From Nocardioides sp. Soil805 (GTDB lineage: Bacteria; Actinomycetota; Actinomycetes; Propionibacteriales; Nocardioidaceae): a stretch of DNA of 64,000 nt. How positions within the stretch are numbered: the first letter of the stretch is position 1; every line of letters begins with the position of its first letter. Below are positions 8,722 through 16,861 of the stretch, piece after piece. Made by a program: the position numbers and the translations under genes. Location: assembly GCF_001429625.1 (NCBI RefSeq), contig NZ_LMSU01000001.1, forward strand, positions 315,498-379,497. The letters are read 5' to 3'. Under the pieces are notes generated by a model. The model saw only the letters and a list, made by a program, of their open reading frames with translations, was not told the origin of the DNA and searched no databases.

Positions 8722-9192
8722 TCACCGGTCCCGCAGCAGCTCGTCCAGCAGCCGTCGCGCGACGTCGTACCCCTCGCGCCACTCCGAGGCCCGGGGCCCG
8801 GCCACGTTGAGGACGAGCGGCTCGGCCAGGGTCTCCAGCCAGGTCGCGACGTGCACCGCCGGTCCGGTCGTGACCAGGCAGGGCCGCCCGAGGCGGTCCG
8901 CCTCGTCCACCGTGAGCAGGGTGCCTCCGGCGACCAGCTCCGGCGGCGACACGACGAGGGTCGCGGTGCTGTCGCGGACGTTGAGGCGCGTCCGCTCGGC
9001 GGGGTCGGCGGACGGGGCCTCGCGCAGGTGTGGGTACGCCGCCAGCAGGCCTGGCGCCGTCGCCGAGTCCTCGGCCGCCCCACCCGCCGGGCACCAGCCG
9101 GAGTACAGCAGCCCGAGCCCAACGGCAACGTCGAGGGCGGCACGGTCCACCCCGGACTGGCCGCCGGAGACGATCGTGAGGCTGCTCGTCAC
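8722..9192 (-). CDS. Putative molybdenum carrier protein (SLOG/MoCo-carrier fold)
   Basis: A 156-residue protein opening with LTIVSGGQSGVDRAALDVA, the diagnostic GGQSGVDRAAL loop of the putative molybdenum-cofactor carrier family, which shares the Rossmannoid lysine-decarboxylase-like/SLOG fold. The middle STATLVVSPPELVAGGT and the late PCLVT strand complete the nucleotide-binding core. Algal members bind molybdenum cofactor. For bacterial stand-alone copies the ligand is not established, and SLOG proteins also bind or cleave nucleotides. No molybdoenzyme gene lies nearby. The start is GTG at 9192. The upstream 105 bases lead into the 32-bp repeat array, which may form part of its leader. Confidence 0.75.
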   Translation of the reverse strand: MTSSLTIVSGGQSGVDRAALDVAVGLGLLYSGWCPAGGAAEDSATAPGLLAAYPHLREAPSADPAERTRLNVRDSTATLVVSPPELVAGGTLLTVDEADRLGRPCLVTTGPAVHVATWLETLAEPLVLNVAGPRASEWREGYDVARRLLDELLRDR

Positions 9193-9560
9193 GCTGCTTT
9201 TCCGATCTCCAGCTCACAGGTCACATAAGCGATCCTCGCGTGGTGCGAGGCCCGCGTCGAGCGACCCGACGGATCATGCCGACCTCCCCCCTTCCTGGCG
9301 CGTGGGACGTGCCGAGCGGGCACTTGTTGGCGCGTGGACGGTGCCGACCGGGCACTTTCTGGCGTGTAGGACATGCCGAGCGGGCACTTGTTGTCACCTG
9401 GATCGCGCCGAGCGGGCGCTTTCGTACGTCGGTACGTCGTCCAGCGCACGGCTCCCCGCTCTCGGGGTCGACAAGAACTGTTCGACGGTGGTGTCCACAT
9501 GTCGGTCGAGGGGGCTGTTTCCGGGGTCTCGTTGTCGGTGGTCCCTGCTTGGCTTGAGCC
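9193..9560. other. 368-bp intergenic region between divergent genes, carrying the repeat array
   Basis: The gap between the molybdenum-carrier gene (minus) and the DUF222/HNH pseudogene (plus) holds the four 32-bp repeats at 9297-9424, then about 135 bp with no convincing gene. Open frames cross it in several phases, but the repeat length is not a multiple of three and no frame has a ribosome site, so I read it as non-coding. Confidence 0.7.
9297..9424. repeat. Four contiguous 32-bp repeats, each with a 5-bp hairpin that covaries
   Basis: The copies are exactly in register at 9297-9328, 9329-9360, 9361-9392 and 9393-9424. Each centres on an inverted repeat with a 5-nt loop: GTGCC/GGCAC in copies one and two, ATGCC/GGCAC in copy three and GCGCC/GGCGC in copy four. 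The T-A pair of copies one to three becomes C-G in copy four, a compensatory change. Read from the minus strand, copy three has a G-U wobble rather than a mismatch, so pairing survives in all four only on that strand. There are no spacers, so it is not a CRISPR array. Confidence 0.85.
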
Positions 9561-10810
9561 ATGACATCGACCGCCGCACCCGCGCTGCCGGAAACCCCGG
9601 CCGCGCTGCTGCGCGCGGTCAAGGAGTCGCGTGATCGGGCCGCGGCCGAGGACGTCGAGATGATGCGTCTCGGCATGCACTGGGCCGACCTGCACCTGGC
9701 GGACCCGGAGTTCGCGGAGGCCTGCTTCACCTCCCCGAAGACGTTCGCGGGTGAGGGGTCGCCGGCGATCGACGAGTTCTGCGTCCCGGAGTTCGCGACC
9801 ATGCTCGGTCGCACCAACGACTCCGCGGGGCACAGGCGGGCCTGGTCGCGGGGTGGCGGGCACGACTCGTCGCCGACACGACCATCGACCTGACGCTTGA
9901 AGCGGCCGCGTACGTCGACGGGCAGGTGTTCTGGTGCGCCTCCCGGCTCACGCCCGCCCAGCTGGGTCGGGTGGTGGACGAGGCGAGGGTCCGGTTCATG
10001 CCTGACGCCGTCGAGGAGTCGCTGGAGAAGAGCGCGGACAAGCGGCACGTCACCTTCGACACCCAGCAGACGTCCTACGACGGCACCATGTCGTTGGAGG
10101 CCAGCCTGGAGATCCCCGACGCCCTCGCCCTCGCCGCGGCGGTGAAGTCAGGGGCGGAGCACCTCGCCCGTCTCGGGTCGACCGACACCGTCGACGGGCG
10201 CCGGGCCACCACACTCGGCGACCTGGCGCGTCACCAGCTCACCATCGGCTTCGACGACGACGGTGACGCAGTGGTCGAGGGACATCGGACCCCGCAGCCC
10301 GCTGCTCCCGTGACGCAGGTCGTGCTCCAGGTCGGGCGGATCGAGCAGGCCGGCCAGCGAGTGCTGTCGGTCGAGCAGATCCGCGCTTGGTGCGGACGCC
10401 CCGACGCCCAGGTCATCGTCAAGCCCGTCATCGACCTGCGCGAGCGCCTCGAGTGCAAGGGCTACCAGCCGACCGACAAGATCCGTGAGCACGTCATCGT
10501 CCGCGACGGGACCTGCGTGTTCCCGTGGTGCGGCCGCAACGCGAGGCACTGCGACCTCGACCACATCGTGGCCTACGACCACAAGCACCCCGACCAGGGC
10601 GGCTCGACGTCCACCGACAACCTCGCCGCCCTGTGCCGGCGACATCATCGGTTGAAGACCCACGGCCGGTGGCGCTACGAGATGACCGACCCCGGCGTGT
10701 TCACCTGGACCAGTCCCTTGGGATACACCTACCTCCGCGACCACACCGGCAGCCGCCCCCTCGGACGCGCCTGCCCCGAGCCCCACACTGTGCACCCGCC
10801 GGACTTCTGA
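9561..10810 (+). pseudogene. DUF222/HNH endonuclease (13E12 type), inactivated by internal deletion and frameshift
   Basis: Two frames together encode one DUF222-HNH protein. The first (ATG 9561, ends 9893) gives the DUF222 N-terminus up to PEFATMLGRTNDS. The second carries the rest, from GLVAGWRARLVADTTIDL (about 9840) through the HNH domain to the stop at 10810. Between them the part of DUF222 that normally links these blocks, a helix around ELRYRLPRLW in relatives, is missing, so a deletion of roughly 15-20 codons near 9820-9840 also shifted the frame. The HNH core is intact: CVFPWCGRNARHCDLDHI, then DNLAALCRRHHRLKTHG. A protein restarting at GTG 9926 could still make the 294-residue C-terminal part. 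Such genes are multi-copy in Nocardioides-like genomes and behave as selfish or recombination-prone units. Confidence 0.8.
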
Positions 10811-10825
10811 CCACCACGCCCCGCA

Positions 10826-10851
10826 CCCCGCCACAGCAGCACCCGGCGGGG
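10826..10851. terminator. Hairpin between convergent HNH pseudogene and next minus-strand gene
   Basis: CCCCGCC and GGCGGGG form a perfect 7-bp stem with a 12-nt loop, 16 bp after the HNH stop. No T-run follows. Its position between convergent genes suggests a bidirectional terminator. Confidence 0.5.
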
Positions 10852-10923
10852 TAACCGGCGCGTCCGGACCGACCCACCGAAGCCCACCAGGCGTCGTGGA
10901 CGTGCGTGTACGCCGCGGACCTT

Positions 10924-11379
10924 CTAGCCGCCGGCGGGCTCCCCCCACCACTGGATGCCCGCAGCGTCCGGCGTGAGGCGAGTGCGACCCAGCGGCTCCT
11001 CGAGCTCGACGCGCAGCATGGTGGCCATCTCGCGAGGCGAGCTCTCGTTGACCGCGAGGGCGTAGTACGGGTCCTCGGGAGCGAGGTCGACGTCCTGCTC
11101 GCTGACGTCTCGCCGCAACCCGATGACGCCGTCGTACAACGGGTGTCGGTAGACGACCTCGACGGTGTCGGCCCCGGTCGCGCGAGCCTCGAGGATCTCG
11201 ACCTCGAGCTGCCGCCGCATCCCCCGGATGTCGGCGTCCAGCAGCGCGAGCACCTGACCGGCCCGGGTGGTCCGGTCCGTGGACGCTAGCGTTCCCTCGG
11301 GCAGGCCCCCGGCGTCGCCCGCCGAGCGAGGGGGCAACGGCGCAGGGCGGCGGATCGGCCGGACCTCGTCACGATCCAC
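10924..11379 (-). CDS. Hypothetical protein, last gene of the rluD-side operon
   Basis: A 151-residue acidic, Arg-rich protein that I do not recognise. The start is GTG at 11379, which overlaps the stop of the upstream kinase gene by 11 bp; the longer open frame to 11532 is the shadow of that gene. A helical middle (ALLDADIRGMRRQLEVEILEARATG) is followed by a strand-rich half, VEVVYRHPLYDGVIGLRRDV, ending in GIQWWGEPAGG. It has no signal peptide, membrane segment or metal motif. The tight overlap says it is translated with the P-loop kinase and may act with it. Confidence 0.6.
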   Translation of the reverse strand: MDRDEVRPIRRPAPLPPRSAGDAGGLPEGTLASTDRTTRAGQVLALLDADIRGMRRQLEVEILEARATGADTVEVVYRHPLYDGVIGLRRDVSEQDVDLAPEDPYYALAVNESSPREMATMLRVELEEPLGRTRLTPDAAGIQWWGEPAGG

Positions 11380-11941
11380 GGGCCGCACTCCTCCCGCCGT
11401 CGATCTCGGCCACGACGAGCCCGAGCGCCTCGTGCACGTCGAGTCCCCCGATGCCGATCGTCGTGACGTCCGGCCGGGCGGCGTAGGTCTCGCGCAACCG
11501 CTGCGCCCACCCCAGCACCACGGCGTCGCCACCGTCGCCGGCGATCACGCGGTTGCTCGCCGACGTCACTGGTCCTGACGTGTCCCGCTCACGCCAGCGA
11601 GCAGCCAGTGTCGGGTCGGGGAGGTCGAGGAGGAGCCCGGTGTACGCCGCCCCGGCCGCGGTGGCCGAGGCGACGAACCGCTCCAGCTCGACGGGGTCCG
11701 CGAGCAGCTGCGGCAGCACCACGGTGCGCCCCGCGTCGAGGTGCGCCGAGATCATCGCCAAGGCGAGGGGACGGACCACGCTGCCGGTCGCGACGAAGTC
11801 ACCCTCCCAGCCCCCGACCAGGCTCCGCAGGAGGTCGATGTCGAGGTCGAGCCAGCCGGGCCGCGACGCGACCAGCGCGTGGGCCAGCGTGGACTTGCCG
11901 ACCCCCGGCGCCCCGTTGAGGTGGACCAGCCGAGCTGTCAC
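11369..11941 (-). CDS. P-loop kinase-like NTPase (AAA_33/zeta-toxin-like fold)
   Basis: A 190-residue protein starting VHLNGAPGVGKSTLAHAL, a clean Walker A, followed by a DIDLLRSLVGGW block with the acidic residue that binds Mg or substrate, and RWRERDTSGPV, which resembles the LID of small-molecule kinases. It belongs to the broad AAA_33 group, which includes chloramphenicol phosphotransferase, shikimate-kinase-like and zeta-toxin-like enzymes. The substrate cannot be read from sequence. The GTG start overlaps the upstream stop as GTGA (11938-11941). It carries no antitoxin-like partner, so I do not call it a toxin. Confidence 0.75.
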   Translation of the reverse strand: MTARLVHLNGAPGVGKSTLAHALVASRPGWLDLDIDLLRSLVGGWEGDFVATGSVVRPLALAMISAHLDAGRTVVLPQLLADPVELERFVASATAAGAAYTGLLLDLPDPTLAARWRERDTSGPVTSASNRVIAGDGGDAVVLGWAQRLRETYAARPDVTTIGIGGLDVHEALGLVVAEIDGGRSAARGS

Positions 11942-12663
11942 TGGCCGGAGCGGGCCGCGTCGAGCGACTCCGAGATGACCGCGTGCATGATCCGCGCGAC
12001 CCGCGCCTCGCCCAGCTCGGGGGCGAGCTCGGCGACGCGGGCCACGATGTCGCGCTCCCGGGCGGCGTCGCGCTCCGGGTCGGCGACGGCGGACACCTCA
12101 CGCTTGTGGTCCTGGACCACCCGTGTCAGCGCCACCCGGCGGGCCAGCGCGTCGCCGATCAGCAGGTCGACCTCGTCGATCATCGCGCGGTAGAACCCGA
12201 GCGGGTCCGAGCCGGGCCACACCATCCTCACGTCCGGCTCGCGCTCCTCGTTGGACGAGCCGTCGGTGCGCTCCAGCTCGACCAGGCCGTGGCGGGCGTA
12301 GAAGGCACGGGCCGGGACGTTGGCCTCGAAGACCCACAGGCCGAAGCCGTCGGGGCGCTGCGCCTTGGCGAGCTCGAGCAGCGCAGCCCCGACGCCGGAG
12401 CGCTGGGCGGCGGGATCGACGTACAGGGACTCCAGCCAGGTGCGGGTCAGGCCCGCGAAGCCGACGACCGTGCCGTCGGCCTCGGCCAGCCACACCTCGA
12501 GCGACGAGAGGTCCCACGACCCGACCCAGCGGCGGACGTCGTCGTCGGGGTGCACGCCGGGAGGCATGTGGGGCGCGGCGGCGCGGCGGGCCGCGAGGTG
12601 GAGCTCGGCGACGGCGGGCAGGTCGTCCGGCCCGGCCAGGCGGAGCGACACCTCAGTGGGCAT
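11938..12663 (-). CDS. GNAT acetyltransferase fused to a chorismate-mutase-like (AroQ) domain
   Basis: This 241-residue protein has two domains. Residues 5-155 are a GNAT N-acetyltransferase with the acetyl-CoA loop [19 protein letters not shown] and the [13 protein letters not shown]-terminal strand-helix. Residues 160-241 form an all-helical domain, [19 protein letters not shown]...DHKREV...RERDIVARV...ISES, with the spacing of AroQ-type chorismate mutase. The first and second Arg, the Lys of helix two and the Ser of helix three align. The position of the E. coli Gln88 equivalent looks like Ala, so catalysis is uncertain. The ATG at 12663 overlaps the rluD-like stop by 11 bp. Confidence 0.75.
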   Translation of the reverse strand: MPTEVSLRLAGPDDLPAVAELHLAARRAAAPHMPPGVHPDDDVRRWVGSWDLSSLEVWLAEADGTVVGFAGLTRTWLESLYVDPAAQRSGVGAALLELAKAQRPDGFGLWVFEANVPARAFYARHGLVELERTDGSSNEEREPDVRMVWPGSDPLGFYRAMIDEVDLLIGDALARRVALTRVVQDHKREVSAVADPERDAARERDIVARVAELAPELGEARVARIMHAVISESLDAARSGQ

Positions 12664-13591
12664 CACGGATGACCTCGAGCGCGTGGGCCAGGTCGTCGGG
12701 GTAGCCGGACTCGTACTCGACGTACTCGCCCGTCTCGGGGTGCTCGAAGCCGAGCTTGACGGCGTGCAGCCACTGCCGCTCCAGCCCGACCCGCTTCGCG
12801 AGCGACGGGTCCGCGCCGTAGGTGAGGTCGCCGACGCAGGGATGCTTGAGGGCGGACATGTGGACCCGGATCTGGTGGGTGCGACCGGTCTCGAGGTGCA
12901 CCTCGAGCAGCGAGGCGAAACGGTGCGCCTCCAGCGTCTCGTAGTGCGTCACCGACTGGCGACCGTCCGCCATCACCGCGAACTTGTAGTCGTGCTTGGG
13001 GTGACGACCGATCGGCGCGTCCACGGTGCCCTGCCACGGGTCCGGGTGCCCCTGCACGAGCGCGTGGTAGGTCTTGTCGACCGTGCGGTGGCGGAAGGCG
13101 TTCTTGAGCACCGAGTAGGCGTGCTCGGACTTGGTGATCACCATGACGCCGGAGGTGCCGACGTCGAGGCGCTGCACGATGCCCTGCCGCTCGCTGGCGC
13201 CGCTGGTGGAGATGCGGAAGCCCGCACCGGCGAGGTGCCCGACGACGGTCTGGCCCGACCACCCGGGCGAGGGGTGCACCGCGACACCGACCGGCTTGTC
13301 GATCACCACGATGGACTCGTCGTCGTGGATGATCTTGATCCCCTCGACGAGCTCGGGGACCACCTCGAGCGGGTCGGCCTCGGCCGGGATCGAGACCTCG
13401 AGCAGCGAGCCGGCGTGCAGCCGGTCGCTCTTGCCGACGTCGCCGCCGTCGACGCGCACGTGCCCGTCGGCGATCAGGTCGGCCGCGCGGGTCCGGGAGA
13501 AGCCGAACATCCGGGCCATCGCGGCGTCGACGCGCTCACCCGCGAGCCCCTCGGGCACGAGCACGGTGCGCTGGTCGACGTACGCGCTCAC
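12653..13591 (-). CDS. rluD: RluA-family pseudouridine synthase (RluD-type)
   Basis: A 312-residue RNA pseudouridine synthase with an N-terminal S4 domain ([21 protein letters not shown], about residues 6-70) and the RluA catalytic domain. The active-site Asp lies in [15 protein letters not shown] (about residue 138), followed by the [13 protein letters not shown] and GDLTYGA motifs. It modifies uridines in 23S rRNA; the RluD sites in helix 69 are the likely target but cannot be read from sequence. The GTG start at 13591 overlaps the lspA stop as GTGA. The lspA-rluD pair is conserved next to the dcw cluster in actinobacteria. Confidence 0.92.
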   Translation of the reverse strand: MSAYVDQRTVLVPEGLAGERVDAAMARMFGFSRTRAADLIADGHVRVDGGDVGKSDRLHAGSLLEVSIPAEADPLEVVPELVEGIKIIHDDESIVVIDKPVGVAVHPSPGWSGQTVVGHLAGAGFRISTSGASERQGIVQRLDVGTSGVMVITKSEHAYSVLKNAFRHRTVDKTYHALVQGHPDPWQGTVDAPIGRHPKHDYKFAVMADGRQSVTHYETLEAHRFASLLEVHLETGRTHQIRVHMSALKHPCVGDLTYGADPSLAKRVGLERQWLHAVKLGFEHPETGEYVEYESGYPDDLAHALEVIRDAH

Positions 13592-14145
13592 GACTCGTCC
13601 TTGCGGACGCGACCGCCCGCGAGCGTCACGCCCCGGAACGATTGGAGGATGATGACGCCGGCCGCGACGTTGATGCAGATGTCGGCGACGTTGAAGACCG
13701 GCCAGTTGGGCAGCATCAGGAAGTCGACCACGTGGCCGCGCATGACACCGGGATCGCGCACGATCCGGTCGGTCAGGTTGCCGGCCACACCGCCCAACAG
13801 CATCCCGAGGCCCACGGCCCACAACGGGCTGCCGAGCCGGCGGCTGAGCCACAGCACGACCAGCACGGCGACGAGGGCCAGGCAGCTGAAGACGATGGTG
13901 AACTCGGTGCCGGTGCTGAACGCGGCCCCCGGGTTGTGGGTGAGGTGAAGCACCAGCCAGTCACCGACGACGGAGATGTCGCCGTCGTCGAGGTTGGCCA
14001 GGGCCCACTGCTTGGTGCCCAGGTCCACGGCGTACGCCGCAGCGGCCACGAGGGCGAACAGCCCCCAGGTCCTGCGGGGTCGCGCGGTCGCTTCGTGGGT
14101 ACCCGGGTCGCTGGAGCTCAGCGACGCTCCTCGCGCTGCTTGCAT
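13588..14145 (-). CDS. lspA: Lipoprotein signal peptidase (signal peptidase II)
   Basis: A 185-residue membrane aspartyl protease that cleaves prolipoprotein signal peptides after lipidation. It has four transmembrane helices and the family blocks [23 protein letters not shown] and the FNVADICIN motif. The two catalytic aspartates are in NLTDR and FNVAD. The ATG at 14145 overlaps the end of the upstream TraR-type gene by 28 bp; the first 28 residues are a polar extension ahead of helix one. The start is the least certain part. Confidence 0.93.
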   Translation of the reverse strand: MQAARGASLSSSDPGTHEATARPRRTWGLFALVAAAAYAVDLGTKQWALANLDDGDISVVGDWLVLHLTHNPGAAFSTGTEFTIVFSCLALVAVLVVLWLSRRLGSPLWAVGLGMLLGGVAGNLTDRIVRDPGVMRGHVVDFLMLPNWPVFNVADICINVAAGVIILQSFRGVTLAGGRVRKDES

Positions 14146-14936
14146 GTCATGCACAGTGTGGCACGCGGGAAAGCCATGAGACGCATCTTGCCGATCGGCT
14201 CCCCGCACGACTCGCAGATCCCGTAGCTGCCGTCGTGGATGCGGCCCAGGGCACGGTCGATCTGGGCCAGCATCTCGCGCTCGTTGTTGAGCACGGTCAG
14301 CTCGTGGTCGCGCTCGAAGCTCGTCGCGCCCATGTCGGCCTGGTCGTGGCCGGCACCGTCGCCGGCGTCACGCATGAGGCCTGCCAGCTCGTGCTCGGCC
14401 TCGTCGAGGACGTGGACCAGCTTGTCGCGCTGGGTGTTGAGGTCGGCGACGACCTCGTCGAGCTCCGCCTTGGTCCAGGAGCCCTCACCCTCCTTGACCA
14501 CCAGGGAGGACATCGGAGCCTTCTTGGCGCTCACCTTGGTGTCGGTCTTCTTCACGGCGGCCTTCTTCGTCACGGTCTTCTTGCTGGCGGTCTTCTTGCT
14601 TGCGGACGTCGCGCTGGCGGTCTTCGCCGCCGGAGCCTTCTTCGCGGGCGCCTTCGTGGCCGGCGCCTTCGTGGCCGAGGCCTTGGTGGCCGGCGCCTTC
14701 TTGGCGGGAGCCTTCTTCGCGGGAGCCTTCTTCGCGGGCGCCGTGGCGGCCGGGGCCTTCGTCGCGGCGGGCGACTTCTTCGCGGGAGACTTCTTCGCGG
14801 GCGTCTTCTTCGCGGTGCTCTTCTTCGCGGAGGCCGGGGTGTCCGCGTCGGCGGCAGCGGTAGCGGAGCGGCGTCCGATCACCTTCTTGGCCGCGGCTGC
14901 AGCACTACCGGCGAGGGACTTGCGGGTGCTGGCCAT
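14118..14936 (-). CDS. TraR/DksA-type zinc-finger protein with histone-H1-like Lys/Ala/Pro tail
   Basis: A 272-residue two-part protein. Residues 1-145 are an extremely Lys-, Ala-, Pro- and Thr-rich tract built from AKKAP, ATKAP and AKKSP repeats, like the C-terminal tails of actinobacterial HupB or eukaryotic histone H1. Residues 160-272 are a coiled-coil plus C4 zinc finger ([25 protein letters not shown]) of the DksA/TraR family, which reach into the RNA polymerase secondary channel. The ATG at 14936 has a strong AGGAGG nine bases upstream. It lies between wag31 and lspA, the normal place for this family in actinobacteria, but the long basic tail is striking and suggests DNA or RNA binding. 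Confidence 0.88.
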   Translation of the reverse strand: MASTRKSLAGSAAAAAKKVIGRRSATAAADADTPASAKKSTAKKTPAKKSPAKKSPAATKAPAATAPAKKAPAKKAPAKKAPATKASATKAPATKAPAKKAPAAKTASATSASKKTASKKTVTKKAAVKKTDTKVSAKKAPMSSLVVKEGEGSWTKAELDEVVADLNTQRDKLVHVLDEAEHELAGLMRDAGDGAGHDQADMGATSFERDHELTVLNNEREMLAQIDRALGRIHDGSYGICESCGEPIGKMRLMAFPRATLCMTCKQREERR

Positions 14937-15040
14937 CAGCGGGCCTCCTAGGGGCCGAGGTGTGGTGGTGTCTCCCACACAGTGGCAGGGAGGGTAGCCC
15001 CTGGCCGTGGACCCATCCAAGCGGCTCGCCCACAGGGGTG

Positions 15041-15076
15041 GAGAACGGCCGGCCCCACAGGGAACCGGCCGCTCTC
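15041..15076 (-). terminator. Strong hairpin downstream of wag31
   Basis: On the minus strand GAGAGCGGCCGG pairs with CCGGCCGTTCTC through 12 positions, one of them a G-U wobble, around a 12-nt loop. It starts about 34 bp after the wag31 stop. No U-tract follows. It probably ends wag31 transcription ahead of the TraR-type gene. Confidence 0.55.
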
Positions 15077-15109
15077 GAGGTCGTACGACGGGCCGCGCGG
15101 CCCGGTGGG

Positions 15110-15892
15110 TCAGTTGTTCTCGTCCTCGCCCAGGATCGAGCGCAGGCGCTTCGGCGCCGGAGCACCGTCGGCCGGCATGTCGGCGATCGAGCTGGAGCCC
15201 TGCAGGGCCTCGAGCTGCTGGGTGAAGTAGCTCTTGAGGCGGGAGCGGTACTCGCGCTCGAACGAGCGGAGGGTCTCCACCTCGCTGCTGAGCTTGTCGC
15301 GCTCCTTCTCCAGGTCGCCGAACATCTGCTGGCGACGCTCGGCCGTCTCGGAGTCGAGCATCTGCGAGCGCTGACGGGCGTCGGCCTCGAGGCGGTCGGC
15401 CTTGGTCTTGGACTCGGCCTCGAGGCGCTCGGCCTTGGTGCGGGCGGCACCGACGATCTCGTCGGCCTCGTTCTTGGCCTCGTCGACGAGCTCGTCGGCG
15501 TTGCGCGTCGCGAGCTCGAGCAGTCGAGCGGCCGCGTTGGAGGCCTGCGGGACGGTCTCGACGCGGATGGTCTCGACACCCGCGGCCTGCGCGGGAGCGG
15601 CGGCGGGGGCCGCCACGGGGGCGGGGGCCGGGGTGGGGGTCGGCGCCGGGGCGGGCTTCTCCTCCACCTTGACCGGCTCGGGCTCGGGCTCGGGCGTGCG
15701 GGCCGGGGCCGGCGCACTGCCGCTCTGGGCCGCGGAGAGCTTCGACCGCAGGTCGTCGTTCTCCTTGGTGAGCCTGGCGAGCTCCGCCTCCACCTCGTCG
15801 AGGAACTGGTCGACCTCGCCCATGTCGTACCCCTCGCGGAGGCGCACGGGCGTAAAGCGCTTGTTGCTCACGTCCTCAGGCGTCAGCGGCAT
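15110..15892 (-). CDS. wag31: DivIVA/Wag31 polar growth scaffold
   Basis: A 260-residue cytoplasmic coiled-coil protein that binds curved membrane at poles and septa and organises peptidoglycan synthesis. The N-terminal MPLTPEDVSNKRFTPVRLREGYDMGEVDQFLDEVE is the DivIVA lipid-binding domain with its crossed-loop; I kept the ATG at 15892 because it starts this domain exactly. A coiled coil runs to about residue 65, then a Pro/Ala/Glu linker (residues 70-110), then a long second coiled coil (AKNEADEIVGAARTKAERLEAE). The tail ends in ILGEDENN. Its own promoter lies upstream (15942-15972). Confidence 0.95.
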   Translation of the reverse strand: MPLTPEDVSNKRFTPVRLREGYDMGEVDQFLDEVEAELARLTKENDDLRSKLSAAQSGSAPAPARTPEPEPEPVKVEEKPAPAPTPTPAPAPVAAPAAAPAQAAGVETIRVETVPQASNAAARLLELATRNADELVDEAKNEADEIVGAARTKAERLEAESKTKADRLEADARQRSQMLDSETAERRQQMFGDLEKERDKLSSEVETLRSFEREYRSRLKSYFTQQLEALQGSSSIADMPADGAPAPKRLRSILGEDENN

Positions 15893-15941
15893 GACGTCAC
15901 CCAAACTTTCACGTTGATGGCAAACCGGGCTGTTCCCGGAC

Positions 15942-15972
15942 ACACTAGCGCCACGGCGCGGCGCAGTGTCAG
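15942..15972 (-). promoter_or_regulatory. Candidate promoter for wag31
   Basis: On the minus strand CTGACA (15967-15972), five of six matches to the -35 consensus, is followed after 19 nt by TAGTGT (15942-15947). The expected start point lies about 40 nt before the wag31 ATG. An own promoter fits the need for large amounts of DivIVA. Confidence 0.45.
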
Positions 15973-16001
15973 TGACCCATGGGGCTGCTGGGTCGGGTCA
16001 C
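15972..16001. repeat. 7-bp inverted repeat between yggT and wag31
   Basis: GTGACCC and GGGTCAC are perfect arms separated by 16 bp, just after the yggT stop and touching the -35 of the wag31 promoter. It could be the end of the upstream transcript or an operator. Confidence 0.35.
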
Positions 16002-16014
16002 CCTCGCACGGATC

Positions 16015-16305
16015 CTAGGAGAAGACCGAACGGATCACGACGAGGAGGAGGTAGGCGCCGAGCATCACCAGCAGGAAGCTCAGGTCGAGCATCACCGAGC
16101 CCAGGCGCAGCGGAGGGATGACCTTCCGCAGCGCCTTGATGGGCGGGTCGGTGATCGTGTAGACGACCTCGAGCACGACCAGCAGGATGCCCGTCGGGGA
16201 CCAGCGGCGTGCGAACACCTGGACCCAGTCCACGACGAAGCGGACCCACAGCAGGGCGATGAAGGCCCAGACGAGTCCGTAGAGGACCTCGCCGACGATA
16301 TTCAC
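16015..16305 (-). CDS. yggT: YggT family membrane protein
   Basis: A 96-residue integral membrane protein with two hydrophobic helices (about residues 6-24 and 71-93) and the conserved loop VYTITDPPIKALRKVIPPLRLG between them. YggT members lie between sepF and divIVA in most Gram-positive dcw regions, and roles in osmotic or division-linked membrane organisation have been proposed. The start is GTG at 16305, nine bases after the sepF stop, so translation is closely linked. Confidence 0.9.
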   Translation of the reverse strand: MNIVGEVLYGLVWAFIALLWVRFVVDWVQVFARRWSPTGILLVVLEVVYTITDPPIKALRKVIPPLRLGSVMLDLSFLLVMLGAYLLLVVIRSVFS

Positions 16306-16314
16306 GACTGACGC

Positions 16315-16800
16315 TCAGCTCTGGTTGAAGAAACCGTTCTCCGCGATCCGCTCCTTGTCCTCGGTGGAGACCGAGACGTTGGGCGGGGAGAGCAGGAAGA
16401 CCTTGTTGGTCACGCGCTCGATGGTGCCACGCGTGGCAAAGATCAAGCCGGCGGCGAAGTCGACGAGGCGCTTGGCGTCGTTGTCGTCCATCTCGGAGAG
16501 GTTCATGATGACGGGCGTGCCGTCGCGGTAGTTCTCGCCGACGAGTCGCGCCTCGTTGTAGTTGCGCGGGTGCAGCGTGGTGATGCGGCTCAACTCGGCG
16601 ACCACTCCAGGGGTGACCGAGGCCGGACGACGGCGCTCGGAGATGTCGGACACAGGGGCGGGACGGCGGTCCCGGGACTCGCGAGCGGGCTGCTCGGCGA
16701 CCACGTCGTGCTTGGTGGTCTCGTCGTCGAACTCGTCGTACTGGCCGGTGTCCTCGAGCAGGCCGAGGTACTCGCCGATCTTGCGCATCGCGCCGCTCAT
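16315..16800 (-). CDS. sepF: Cell division protein SepF
   Basis: A 161-residue protein that bundles FtsZ filaments and anchors them to the membrane. The N-terminal amphipathic segment [13 protein letters not shown] binds membrane; a charged linker of about 55 residues follows. The globular domain starts near residue 70 with [20 protein letters not shown] and contains the [22 protein letters not shown] core and FLLSPPNV. I took the ATG at 16800 (AAGGA about nine bases upstream); an ATG four codons later is also possible. A hairpin precedes it in the yggS-sepF gap. Confidence 0.94.
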   Translation of the reverse strand: MSGAMRKIGEYLGLLEDTGQYDEFDDETTKHDVVAEQPARESRDRRPAPVSDISERRRPASVTPGVVAELSRITTLHPRNYNEARLVGENYRDGTPVIMNLSEMDDNDAKRLVDFAAGLIFATRGTIERVTNKVFLLSPPNVSVSTEDKERIAENGFFNQS

Positions 16801-16823
16801 GAGACAGATCCTTCGGTAGACCG

Positions 16824-16843
16824 GGCGCCCGGGTCCGGGCGCC
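16824..16843. repeat. Perfect 8-bp GC hairpin in the sepF leader
   Basis: GGCGCCCG and CGGGCGCC flank a 4-nt loop, 24 bp before the sepF start. With no T-run it may be a partial terminator or a stabilising hairpin that separates sepF dosage from the upstream genes. Confidence 0.55.
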
Positions 16844-16861
16844 ACTTGACTGGTGTGGACA

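Noticed and set aside
9297..9424. CRISPR array
   Set aside because: The four 32-bp units are directly adjacent with no spacers, diverge from each other, and no cas gene is present.
11369..11941. Zeta-type toxin of a toxin-antitoxin system
   Set aside because: The Walker A and kinase-like shape fit, but no antitoxin-like gene is adjacent and the downstream protein is not a known antitoxin; it lies in a housekeeping run.
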